In this document: piece after piece, positions 1 to 6,457 of the stretch | Numbering within the stretch: position 1 is the stretch's first letter | Layout: each line of letters starts with the position of its first letter | Assembly (NCBI GenBank): GCA_024224995.1 | Contig: JAAENB010000465.1 | Coordinates: forward strand, 1-8,948 | Length of the DNA: 8,948 nucleotides | From: a bacterium | GTDB lineage: Bacteria; Spirochaetota; UBA4802; UBA5550 | Direction: 5' to 3' | The notes under the pieces: model-generated | Told to the model about the DNA's origin: nothing | The model's database searches: none | Seen by the model: the letters and a program-made list of their open reading frames with translations, nothing else | Position numbers and translations under genes: made by a program

Positions 1-9
1 ATAACTCTT

Positions 10-348
10 TTACCCGGAAATTACAAGCGTAGAAGGAGAACTGCCAATCAGCTTTTTCCATTCATCTCCTTCAATGGTGCCGATATATTCAACATCCCAG
101 GCAGGACGCTGGCCATAAAATACGCATACATAATTACCCTGTCTGGTATAGGCAATCCCGCCGGGAGGAATTTCCGGAACCGGGCTTTCTTCACCAAGGT
201 CAACATTGATAGGACCGTATACTTCATTGCCCCATTGAGTAAGGGAGATGGTATAGGGCAGGTTCTCCGCGAAGGCTTTTGCTATTGCTGAATCGAAGAG
301 TTCGGCAGTGCAGGAAAAATCTCCAAAGTCGAGTTTTATTTTAATCAT
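10..348 (-). CDS. Cyclophilin-like fold protein (PF04126/TM1367 type)
   Basis: A 112-residue soluble protein. The order NLPYT, WGNEVY, PPGGIAY, GNYVCVFYGQRP and a C-terminal GTIEGDEW segment matches the small cyclophilin-like family of Thermotoga TM1367 (Cyclophil_like, PF04126), usually about 110-120 residues, so this copy looks full length. The family has a cyclophilin beta-barrel, but no proven prolyl isomerase activity or substrate that I know of, so the biochemical role is open. I start at the ATG at 346-348 because AGGAG (353-357 on the complement) lies four bases upstream; the frame stays open for seven more codons, but those overlap the leader and have no better SD site. No signal peptide or membrane segment is visible, so it should be cytosolic. 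It is preceded by its own perfect-consensus promoter. A truncated, frameshifted copy of its 5' end lies 2.28 kb away. Confidence 0.8.
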   Translation of the reverse strand: MIKIKLDFGDFSCTAELFDSAIAKAFAENLPYTISLTQWGNEVYGPINVDLGEESPVPEIPPGGIAYTRQGNYVCVFYGQRPAWDVEYIGTIEGDEWKKLIGSSPSTLVISG

Positions 349-353
349 ATAAC

Positions 354-379
354 TCCTGTAATAAATCAAAATTACAGGA
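354..379 (-). promoter_or_regulatory. Inverted repeat over start point and SD site (candidate operator)
   Basis: A perfect 9-bp inverted repeat, TCCTGTAAT (354-362) and ATTACAGGA (371-379), has an 8-base centre. It begins right beside the -10 box and its other arm covers part of the SD AGGAG. If transcription starts at the usual distance from the -10 box, most of the first arm is not transcribed, so a repressor-binding DNA dyad is more likely than an RNA hairpin hiding the SD. An identical dyad lies at 2634-2659. The regulator is not known. Confidence 0.5.
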
Positions 380-407
380 ATTATATGATATCACACTATT
401 GTGTCAA
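380..407 (-). promoter_or_regulatory. Sigma70-type promoter of the cyclophilin-like gene
   Basis: On the complement, TTGACA (402-407) and TATAAT (380-385) are both perfect consensus hexamers, separated by 16 bases. Transcription would start near 372-374, giving a leader of only about 25 bases. The spacer holds a short ACAC-4-GTGT dyad (393-404). This whole promoter is repeated without a change at 2660-2687. Confidence 0.75.
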
Positions 408-457
408 GGACCTTCCGAAAGAAATACAGCGTAAACGGAAAGGCAGCTTTTTTATAT

Positions 458-2164
458 CTATTCTTTTTTTGACACTTCTATTATTTTGAGTCCTCTATAA
501 TTATCTGCGATATACGCGTAATTGCCGCTTACTGCGACATCATAGGCATATCCATCAGTATCGATGTTACCCACAAGAGATGGGGAATCTGGTTTTGATA
601 TGTCTATTATTTTCAAGCCTTTCTCGATATCAGCGATAAATGCATAATTACCGCTTACTGCTACTCCCCAGGCAGTTCCATCAATATCTGCACTGGCGGC
701 ATGAGATGGAGTAGACGGTATTGATATGTCTATTATTCTAAGACCGGCACTGGAATTAGCGACATACGCATAATTGCCGCTTACGTTTACTGCTATAGCA
801 TGTTCACCAGTATATTGACGACCAACAAAAGATGGAGAAGATGGTGTTGATATGTCTATTATCTTAAGGCCGTCAAAGTCATCAGCAATGTATGCGTAAT
901 TTCCGCTTACGGCTACATCACGGGCTACTCCATTTGTACTTTCATTCGTATCGATGCTGCCAACAAGAAATGGCGAAGAGGGGGTCGAGATGTCTATGAT
1001 TTTTAGGCCAACTGCTCCATCAGCGACGTATGCATAGTTGCCGCTTACGGCTGTATCATTGACACATCCATCCGTATCAATGCTGCCAACAAGAGTCGGC
1101 GAAGAGGGGATAGAGATGTCTATTATTTTCAGGCCTTCATAGGCATCAGCGACATATGCATAATTGCCGCTTACGGTTATTCCATAGGCATATCCATCCG
1201 TATTGATGCTGCCAACAAGAACCGGAGAAGAGGGTGTTGATACGTCCATTATTTTCAGGCCTTTATAGGCATCAGCTACGTATACATAATTGCCGCTTAC
1301 GGCTATGGCCAGGGCTCTATCATAAATATCCGGACTGGCAAGAGATGGAGAAGTTGGTGTTGATATGTCTATTATTTTCAGGCCTTTTTGCCCATCAGCG
1401 ATATATGCGTAATTGCCGTTTACGGTTATCCCATAAGGATCGTTCGTATCGATGCTGCCAACAATAGCCGGAGAAGATGGTGTTGATATGTCTACTATAA
1501 TCAAGCCATGAGATCTATGAGTGATATATGCGTAATTGCCGCTTAAGCTTACTTCATTAATCCAGGAATCAGTTTTCATGTCGGCAACAATAGCCGGAGT
1601 AGTTGGTGTTGATATGTCTACTATAACCAGGCCCGAGTTATCAGCGACATATGCATAATTGCCCCTTACGACTACGGTATTGGCTTCTTCGGTATCTACG
1701 CTGCAAACAATAGCCGGAGAAGTTGGTGTTGATATGTCTACTATCGTCAGGCCATCCTCACCATCAGCAAGGTATACATAATTGCCGCTGACAGCTAATC
1801 CCCTGACCCATCCTTCAGTTTTCATGGCGGCAACAAGAACCGGAGAAGACGGTGTTGATATGTCTATTATAGTCAAACCCTCAATGTCACTTGCGACATA
1901 CACGTAATTACCGCTTACGGCTACTTCGAAGGCATATCCATCCGTATTGATGCTGCCAACAAGAGCCGGAGAAGAGGGGGTTGATATGTCTATTATTTTC
2001 AGACCTTTATCGCCATCACTCACATAAGCATAATTACCCTGTACGGTTACTCCGTAAACACTTCCGTCAGTATCTATGCTTCCAACAAGAACCGGTGAAG
2101 ATGGTGTTGATATGTCTACTACTTTCAGACCTTCACGGAAATCAGTGACATACGCATAATTATC
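458..2164 (-). repeat. Tandem array of about 126-bp coding repeats (LVIVD units)
   Basis: Fourteen in-frame units of roughly 126 bp encode the propeller blades. The most conserved part encodes GLKIIDISTPSSP and GNYAYVAD. Units differ in the linker: several carry VGSI.TDG (units 1, 2, 8, 9), while units 3 and 5 carry A.MKT, which suggests sub-blocks were copied within the gene. Such an array is prone to unit gain and loss and to assembly collapse. Confidence 0.9.
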
Positions 2165-2308
2165 TTTTATTGCTGCATCCCTGGCATAAGCAATAGTAAA
2201 ATCAAGCTTGCCCACTAATGTTGCTTCAACGCTTACGCTTTCGCTATCACATCCCATTAGAAATGAAACAGCTAAACATACAATTATTTGTGCGACTTTT
2301 ACTCTCAT
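458..2308 (-). CDS. LVIVD-repeat beta-propeller lipoprotein
   Basis: A 616-residue exported protein. Residues 1-20 form a lipoprotein signal peptide ending in the lipobox LMGC, with Cys20 as the likely acylated residue. From residue 49 on, 14 units of about 42 residues follow, each of the form GNYAYVAD..GLKIIDISTPSSP..., which is the LVIVD repeat (PF08309) found in bacterial surface beta-propellers. The N-terminal strand segment (about residues 27-48) lacks the GNY part, and the last unit stops after GLKIIEVS; the two halves probably complete one blade and close the ring. Fourteen blades fit two seven-bladed propellers. Unit 5 is one residue short and unit 10 carries about four extra residues. 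No catalytic motif is visible, so a binding or scaffold role at the cell surface or periplasm is the fair inference. The start is supported by GGAGGG a few bases upstream. It lies between two direct repeats, and its likely promoter is the duplicated one at 2660-2687. Confidence 0.88.
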   Translation of the reverse strand: MRVKVAQIIVCLAVSFLMGCDSESVSVEATLVGKLDFTIAYARDAAIKDNYAYVTDFREGLKVVDISTPSSPVLVGSIDTDGSVYGVTVQGNYAYVSDGDKGLKIIDISTPSSPALVGSINTDGYAFEVAVSGNYVYVASDIEGLTIIDISTPSSPVLVAAMKTEGWVRGLAVSGNYVYLADGEDGLTIVDISTPTSPAIVCSVDTEEANTVVVRGNYAYVADNSGLVIVDISTPTTPAIVADMKTDSWINEVSLSGNYAYITHRSHGLIIVDISTPSSPAIVGSIDTNDPYGITVNGNYAYIADGQKGLKIIDISTPTSPSLASPDIYDRALAIAVSGNYVYVADAYKGLKIMDVSTPSSPVLVGSINTDGYAYGITVSGNYAYVADAYEGLKIIDISIPSSPTLVGSIDTDGCVNDTAVSGNYAYVADGAVGLKIIDISTPSSPFLVGSIDTNESTNGVARDVAVSGNYAYIADDFDGLKIIDISTPSSPSFVGRQYTGEHAIAVNVSGNYAYVANSSAGLRIIDISIPSTPSHAASADIDGTAWGVAVSGNYAFIADIEKGLKIIDISKPDSPSLVGNIDTDGYAYDVAVSGNYAYIADNYRGLKIIEVSKKE

Positions 2309-2530
2309 ATTTACCCTCCAATTTGTAAATATATATTTTTATAGCTAAAAAGCTTAGCCATGAACATGTTTTGCTTCAGCGTTATCTTGTCAACAAATTT
2401 AAGAAGCTTGCTTTATCATAGATTTTTTTTTTGCAAAAAATTTTCACGGGGCAGAATATCCCGGGCAGTTCGCATAACAAAAGCTGGTTTTTGTGTATTG
2501 ACCGGATAGCCGGATGGTCCGAAGGGGTCT
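2309..2530. other. Leader/intergenic stretch upstream of the LVIVD gene
   Basis: No gene is recognised here. On the complement there is a TTGACA at 2388-2393, but no acceptable -10 box lies 16-18 bases from it. The segment 2441-2530 does not match the rest of the cyclophilin-like gene, so homology to that gene stops near 2531. If the promoter at 2660-2687 drives the lipoprotein gene, this is part of a leader of about 350 bases. Confidence 0.5.
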
Positions 2531-2628
2531 GGTATAGGGCAGGTTCTTTACGAAGGCTTTGCAATTGCTGAATCGAAGAGTTCGGCAGTGCGGGAAAAAT
2601 CTCCAAAGTCGAGTTTTATTTTTTTCAT
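2531..2628 (-). pseudogene. Truncated, frameshifted 5' copy of the cyclophilin-like gene
   Basis: The ATG at 2626-2628 opens a reading frame that begins MKKIKLDFGDFSRTAELFDS, nearly identical to the intact gene. Where the intact copy has AAAA in its AIAKAF codons, this copy has AAA; the lost base shifts the frame and a TAA follows at 2548-2550, giving a 26-residue peptide. After the shift the homology continues in the second frame as KAF.KNLPYT and then ends near 2531. About 70 residues of the family are absent. The SD AGGAG and promoter upstream are intact, so the peptide may still be translated, but it cannot fold as a cyclophilin-like domain. Confidence 0.85.
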
Positions 2629-2659
2629 ATAACTCCTGTAATAAATCAAAATTACAGGA

Positions 2660-2687
2660 ATTATATGATATCACACTATTGTGTCAA
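2660..2687 (-). promoter_or_regulatory. Duplicated sigma70-type promoter, facing the LVIVD gene
   Basis: It has the same TTGACA-16-TATAAT arrangement as at 380-407 (here -35 at 2682-2687 and -10 at 2660-2665), with the same inverted repeat downstream (2634-2659). The next intact gene in this direction is the LVIVD lipoprotein gene starting at 2308. No convincing separate promoter was found for that gene, so this copy may drive it. Confidence 0.6.
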
Positions 2688-2688
2688 A

Positions 2689-2708
2689 GATCTTCCGAAA
2701 GAAAGATC
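2689..2708 (-). terminator. Weak hairpin after the chemoreceptor gene
   Basis: On the complement GATCTTTC and GGAAGATC can pair (8 bp including one G-U) around a 4-base loop, about 25 bases past the chemoreceptor stop codon. Only three T residues follow before the -35 of the next promoter, so intrinsic termination would be weak. The corresponding bases in repeat copy 1 do not form this hairpin. Confidence 0.3.
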
Positions 2709-2733
2709 CTGGTTTTAATTATTAGCAGTTTAA

Positions 2734-4281
2734 TTATACCATTCTTTTGGTAAGCATACCAAGCTGTTGGGTCAAATCACCCATTGTTTTACTTGAAAAT
2801 TCGACTTTTTTAGACAGCTCAACAATTTCATGAAAAGCTCCCTGGATTTCAATTGCCATTGTATTTGATTCGGCAGTGATGACCTTTTGTTGGGATGTTG
2901 AATCTTCAATTGTTTTGCTGAAATCAAAAATTTTATCGTTCAACTTTTTTACCATGCTTGTTGTTGTATCGATGTCATCAATAAGAACAGCTACGTTTAA
3001 TATTTTTTCCTGTACTTCCGTAATAAAGCTATTCAGGGTATTGACCACTCCAGTGAATTGCCCGATTAGCTGGCTGCTGTCGTCGATTAAAGCCCCGTTT
3101 GTATTGATGATATTTGTAATTTCCTTTGAGTTTTCTGTTGTGGCATCGGCCAATTTTGAGATCTCATCGGCAACTACGGCAAAACCTCGTCCGGCATCTC
3201 CGGCCCGGGCAGCTTCAATAGCCGCGTTCAGGGAAAGCAGGTTTACCTTGTCCGCAATATCATTAATGATCTGGACGAAATTTGACATCTCAATACTTTT
3301 GTTTTTGAGAGTATTGAATTTTTCCGTTGTAAGAGAGATGTGTTCCAGCGAATCTTTTGAATAGGTAACGATTTCCTGCAGCTTTTGTCCTATTTCCGTT
3401 GAATTTCCCTGGACATTGTTATTTACGGATCTGAGTTTATCCACCGAATCTACAGTGGCATTTAATTCCGTTGATAGTGATTGCGAGATATCGCTTAAAT
3501 TATTCAGGCTCGCCTGCTGCCTGTCGAGTGATGCGGTGATTTGATCCGTTGAAACAACATGTTCTTCCGAAAGCTGGTGCAGGGTGGAAGAAATATATTT
3601 ATGTTCTTCGGATTGATCCTTCATAACATCAATGGATCCGGCAACTGCTTTTGCCATGCTCTTAAGATCTACAAGCCTGTCATCGGCCACTTCATTTTTT
3701 TTAATGGACATGGTCAAAAGTGAAAAGCATTTCCTTACGAGCTGGTAAATAATAAAAAAATAGATCGTTATGGTTATAATTTTTGTGGACCAGGGATCTA
3801 TTTGCTGATTGGTCGATTGAAGATAATTAAAATACGCGTAGAGCGGCGTGGAAATTAGAAACGTATAAACAGTTATCTTTTTATCGAAATAAAGTGTGCT
3901 CAGCACAACGGGGAATGGAAAAAATATTACCGCATCCCCGGTGCAGATATAATAAAAGAAACCAAAAAGTCCAACAATGGCGGTCATGTTGAAGTATTTT
4001 ATCCAGGAACCGGTAATCTTCAATTTATACATAACAAACGGAAGACAGAATACAACTATCATGCCGATAAAAGGAATGGTGAGATCATTGGGATTGAATT
4101 TATCTCCAAAAAGTCTGAGCCATACCAATACATCAAATATAATTAATGGTATTGAAAGAAAAGGCAGCACCATTGCGATTATGCGGTTTGTTTTTTCTTC
4201 ATTGGCAATAAATAATTGGTGCTTCTCTGTTTTCTTATTTTTTTTAGATTTGTTCTCCGGTTTTTCTGCTTGCATATTCAT
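2734..4281 (-). CDS. Methyl-accepting chemotaxis protein with six-helix membrane domain
   Basis: A chemoreceptor that would pass signals to the CheA/CheW array. The C-terminal half is a long coiled coil with the MCP hairpin tip [20 protein letters not shown]...[16 protein letters not shown], about residues 340-380 of the 515-residue product. The N-terminal half has a lysine-rich cytosolic tail and about six hydrophobic segments between residues 33 and 182, with no sizeable periplasmic ligand domain; sensing may occur within the membrane or through a partner. No HAMP domain is obvious, and there is no C-terminal NWETF-type CheR tether. I prefer the ATG at 4279-4281: GGGAAGG lies ten bases upstream, while the in-frame ATG at 4312-4314 (526 residues) has only a poor SD. 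It is divergent from the gamma-glutamyltranspeptidase-like gene. The ligand cannot be told from sequence. Confidence 0.88.
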   Translation of the reverse strand: MNMQAEKPENKSKKNKKTEKHQLFIANEEKTNRIIAMVLPFLSIPLIIFDVLVWLRLFGDKFNPNDLTIPFIGMIVVFCLPFVMYKLKITGSWIKYFNMTAIVGLFGFFYYICTGDAVIFFPFPVVLSTLYFDKKITVYTFLISTPLYAYFNYLQSTNQQIDPWSTKIITITIYFFIIYQLVRKCFSLLTMSIKKNEVADDRLVDLKSMAKAVAGSIDVMKDQSEEHKYISSTLHQLSEEHVVSTDQITASLDRQQASLNNLSDISQSLSTELNATVDSVDKLRSVNNNVQGNSTEIGQKLQEIVTYSKDSLEHISLTTEKFNTLKNKSIEMSNFVQIINDIADKVNLLSLNAAIEAARAGDAGRGFAVVADEISKLADATTENSKEITNIINTNGALIDDSSQLIGQFTGVVNTLNSFITEVQEKILNVAVLIDDIDTTTSMVKKLNDKIFDFSKTIEDSTSQQKVITAESNTMAIEIQGAFHEIVELSKKVEFSSKTMGDLTQQLGMLTKRMV

Positions 4282-4314
4282 AGATTTTGTACCTTCCCAA
4301 AAAATGTAGTTCAT

Positions 4315-4749
4315 AGAGTTGTTCCGGAGTTGTTTTTTTTTATATTAGGAGTCCTATTAATAATTCTTATTAATATCAACTCATCCGGATACCATAGACA
4401 ATAGTGGGGGGGCCGCTACTATATTTGAAAATGTGACTTTTTCCGTTACAAATTTTTTTTTAGTGCAGTCACAGGGTTTTATTTGAAATGATTTACCAGG
4501 TATACTGTAAGCCTTTTATATATAAGATAATGAAATATCTCCTGAGAGTCAACAGTAAAGCTGTAAAAAACATGATCAAACAGATTAATTTGTAAAAAAA
4601 TTGGGGGCAAAATGGTTTTATACCGCCTGGTCGGGCTTTGTTTGGCGATTGATGTTATGCGGAGAATTTTTTTTATTACTCTTTAATTTTTTCCGCGTGT
4701 AAGATAAATTATTATTGTTTTTATATGAATTAGCTGTTTTCCTGGGGTT
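4315..4749. other. 435-base divergent intergenic region
   Basis: Between the chemoreceptor (minus) and the GGT-family gene (plus). It holds the inverted repeat at 4355-4375, a run of seven G at 4405-4412, several T and A tracts and one possible 24-codon reading frame (4612-4686) with a GGGGG SD-like run. No tRNA, no convincing intrinsic terminator and no good -35/-10 pair for either gene was found. A very weak TTTACC/TATATA pair lies around 4492-4522. Confidence 0.5.
4355..4375. promoter_or_regulatory. Perfect AT-rich inverted repeat upstream of the chemoreceptor gene
   Basis: TATTAATAA and TTATTAATA (9-bp arms) flank a 3-base centre, about 75 bases upstream of the preferred chemoreceptor start. 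A second short dyad, TAGGA-G-TCCTA, adjoins it at 4346-4356. Stem composition is entirely A/T and no T-tract follows, so an operator is more likely than a terminator. No clear promoter hexamers could be assigned. Confidence 0.35.
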
Positions 4750-6336
4750 ATGATACAGTATAATACAATCGAATCTTCATTTAAAGAAACGGAAGACGGG
4801 AAATGCTCGGAGTCTAAGAAAGGGATGGTGGCTGCAGCTTTCCCTGATGCCACGGAAGCGGGAGTTGCGATGCTGAAACTGGGCGGGAATGCTGTTGACG
4901 CCGCCTGCGCCGCAGCTTTTGCGCTGACAGTCTGCGAGCCTCAAGCGAGCGGTCTGGGCGGACAAACCATGATGGTAATCGGTTCGGAAAAAAAGGTACT
5001 AACTATAGATGGCTCTTCGCGAGTTCCTTCACTGGGCCATATTGACTCCATTAATGAAGATGACCGGTCTTCCGGTTATAAAGCAACTACTGTTCCCAGC
5101 ACCCCGGCTGCGCTCTGGTATGTTCATGAAAAATACGGGCGTTTGCCCTGGAAGCAAATTCTTGAGCCCGCGATTTCTATCGCTCAAAATGGTTACCGCA
5201 TAACGGAATTACAGCACCGTTTGCAGCTTCAGGAGCTTGAGCGATTTAGCGATTCCGGCAAGAAATATTTTTTAAAAGAAGGAAGCCCTTACGATGTTGG
5301 TGATCTTTTTATCCAGACCGATCTCGCAAGAACACTAAGGATCTTGTCCGAAAAAGGAGTTCAGGAGTTCTATAACGGTTCAATCGCGAAACAGGTCGAC
5401 GCCGATATGAGGGAAAACGGAGGGCTTCTCCGCTATGATGATCTCGCTCTTATTCCCTGGCCCATTGAACGGCCGCCTTTGAAGGGAAAATACAGGGGAC
5501 TCTCTGTTTATTCAATGCCCCCTCCGGGTTCGGGAAGGACTCTTCTGTTTACCCTGATGATGTTAAACCATATTGGCCCTGAAGTTTTAAATAGAGATCC
5601 TGCGCATAAAGCGTACTTTTTGGCTAACCTTTTCAGGAAAGCACTCCTGGAAAGATCGGAGAGGCCCTTTGATGGAAATTTTTATCCTCAAATGGCTGCC
5701 CGGGATATTCTTACGGATAAATACGTTCGTGAATCGATCAATGAAATCTCAAGATCTGTTGATGCGCCGGGTGAAACAACACATCTTTCAGTAATAGATA
5801 ATGATGGAATGGCAGTGAGTCTTACCCAGTCTATTGAACGGGTATATGGAAGCAAAGCCGCGGCAGATGGTCCTGGTTTCTTGTATAATAATTATCTTAT
5901 GGATTTTGTATATAATGAACCGGGCCACCCTTTTTATTTGCGTCCAAATGCTGTTCCCTGGGCTACCGTTGCGCCAACTCTTATTTATAATGACAGGGGC
6001 ATCTGGATGGCTGTGGGAAGTCCCGGCAGTGAGAGAATTTTTTCCAGTATTGCTCAGTTTCTTATTCATATTGTTGAGGAAGGGATGTCTATTGGTGAGG
6101 CAATGACTGCTCCCCGGATTCACTGTTCCCGGGAAGGGCGGGTGAGCCTTGAGGCTGAAAGGTTTCCTCCGGAGGTTGCTGCGCTTTTTCATGAAAAAGC
6201 TTATGACGTTGATATTCGTGATCCCTATGCGTTTTATCTTGGCGCCATTCACGCCGTATTAAAAAAGCAGGACGGCAGCGGCTTCCAGGGGGTGGCCGAA
6301 ATTCGCCGTGACGGTACAAGCAAGGGGATTGATTAA
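4750..6336 (+). CDS. Gamma-glutamyltranspeptidase-family N-terminal nucleophile hydrolase
   Basis: A 528-residue member of the GGT family (PF01019). The large-subunit part shows KGMVAAAFPDATEAGVAMLK, GGNAVDAACAAAFALTVCEP, GLGGQ and IDGSSRVP (Arg91, equivalent to the glutamate-carboxylate Arg114 of E. coli GGT). Self-cleavage is expected before Thr343 in GETTHLSV, giving subunits of about 342 and 186 residues and making Thr343 the nucleophile. Asp385 matches E. coli Asp433. Other substrate-site residues differ: Asn411 is Glu363, Ser462-Ser463 are Ala405-Thr406, and the Gly483-Gly484 pair is Gly426-Ser427. The stretch between Asp385 and the serine pair is about nine residues shorter than in E. 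coli, so the lid loop seems absent. No signal peptide is present, unlike classical periplasmic GGT, so it should be cytosolic. The family also includes oxamate amidohydrolase (HpxW) and cephalosporin acylases, so the true substrate is uncertain. The SD is poor (TGGGG five bases before ATG). Confidence 0.85.
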   Translation: MIQYNTIESSFKETEDGKCSESKKGMVAAAFPDATEAGVAMLKLGGNAVDAACAAAFALTVCEPQASGLGGQTMMVIGSEKKVLTIDGSSRVPSLGHIDSINEDDRSSGYKATTVPSTPAALWYVHEKYGRLPWKQILEPAISIAQNGYRITELQHRLQLQELERFSDSGKKYFLKEGSPYDVGDLFIQTDLARTLRILSEKGVQEFYNGSIAKQVDADMRENGGLLRYDDLALIPWPIERPPLKGKYRGLSVYSMPPPGSGRTLLFTLMMLNHIGPEVLNRDPAHKAYFLANLFRKALLERSERPFDGNFYPQMAARDILTDKYVRESINEISRSVDAPGETTHLSVIDNDGMAVSLTQSIERVYGSKAAADGPGFLYNNYLMDFVYNEPGHPFYLRPNAVPWATVAPTLIYNDRGIWMAVGSPGSERIFSSIAQFLIHIVEEGMSIGEAMTAPRIHCSREGRVSLEAERFPPEVAALFHEKAYDVDIRDPYAFYLGAIHAVLKKQDGSGFQGVAEIRRDGTSKGID

Positions 6337-6349
6337 ATGGTGAGAATAG

Positions 6350-6384
6350 AACTCAAACTGTTGACAAAAGTTTTTATTTGAGTT
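6350..6384. promoter_or_regulatory. Inverted repeat wrapped around the promoter
   Basis: AACTCAAA (6350-6357) and TTTGAGTT (6377-6384) are perfect 8-bp arms with 19 bases between them. The left arm adjoins the -35 box and the right arm fills the spacer up to the first base of the -10 box. This is a classical place for a repressor site. It could also fold at the 3' end of the GGT-family transcript, but no T-tract follows. Confidence 0.4.
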
Positions 6385-6389
6385 ATACT
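6361..6389 (+). promoter_or_regulatory. Sigma70-type promoter of the SH3-domain gene
   Basis: TTGACA (6361-6366) is followed after exactly 17 bases by TATACT (6384-6389), giving one mismatch to consensus in all. It lies 25 bases past the stop of the GGT-family gene and about 70 bases before the next start, so the two plus-strand genes are probably separate transcription units. Confidence 0.75.
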
Positions 6390-6457
6390 AAAGCTTCCCA
6401 TAATTCATCATTTCCGGCTTCCCTGTATTATTATAGCAAATTAAGTGGAGTAAAACA

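Larger units (their letters stand above)
250..424. repeat. Direct repeat, copy 1 (promoter plus 5' end of cyclophilin-like gene)
   Basis: This segment matches 2531-2704 in the same orientation. I count 5 mismatches over 291-424 against 2571-2704, and 4 mismatches plus one single-base gap over the 41 bases before that. The 62 bases 346-407, covering start codon, SD, dyad, -10 and -35, are identical in both copies. The two copies bracket the LVIVD lipoprotein gene. Confidence 0.9.
2531..2704. repeat. Direct repeat, copy 2
   Basis: This is the partner of 250-424, same orientation, offset 2280-2281 bases. It contains the decayed 5' part of the cyclophilin-like gene and the unchanged promoter and operator-like dyad. 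Recombination between the two copies would delete the LVIVD gene and leave the intact cyclophilin-like gene. Confidence 0.9.

Noticed and set aside
458..2164. Regular repeats spaced about 126 bp, at first glance like a CRISPR or satellite array
   Set aside because: The spacing is a multiple of three, the whole stretch is one open frame, and the units translate to LVIVD propeller blades.
2388..2393. TTGACA on the complement upstream of the LVIVD gene as its own promoter
   Set aside because: No hexamer resembling TATAAT lies 16-18 bases downstream.
2453..2467. 15 bases on the complement identical to 5697-5711 in the GGT-family gene
   Set aside because: A match of this length by chance is not surprising across the window, similarity does not extend to either side, and neither end is near a mobile element.
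2382..2674. Two overlapping minus-strand frames of 74 and 76 codons over the decayed cyclophilin-like copy
   Set aside because: They read through the frameshifted remnant in wrong frames and then into unrelated sequence; only the KAF.KNLPYT piece reflects real homology.
2876..3364. 162-codon open frame on the plus strand inside the chemoreceptor gene
   Set aside because: It is antisense to the conserved MCP signalling domain, and the translation has no recognisable motif.
4402..4421. Hairpin TAGTGG/CCGCTA around a G run, possible terminator
   Set aside because: Short stem with a wobble pair, no T-tract on either strand, and it lies upstream of both divergent genes where no transcript needs ending.
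5788..6252. 154-codon open frame on the minus strand inside the GGT-family gene
   Set aside because: It lies wholly antisense to a well-supported conserved enzyme, and its translation looks like random low-order sequence with no family resemblance.
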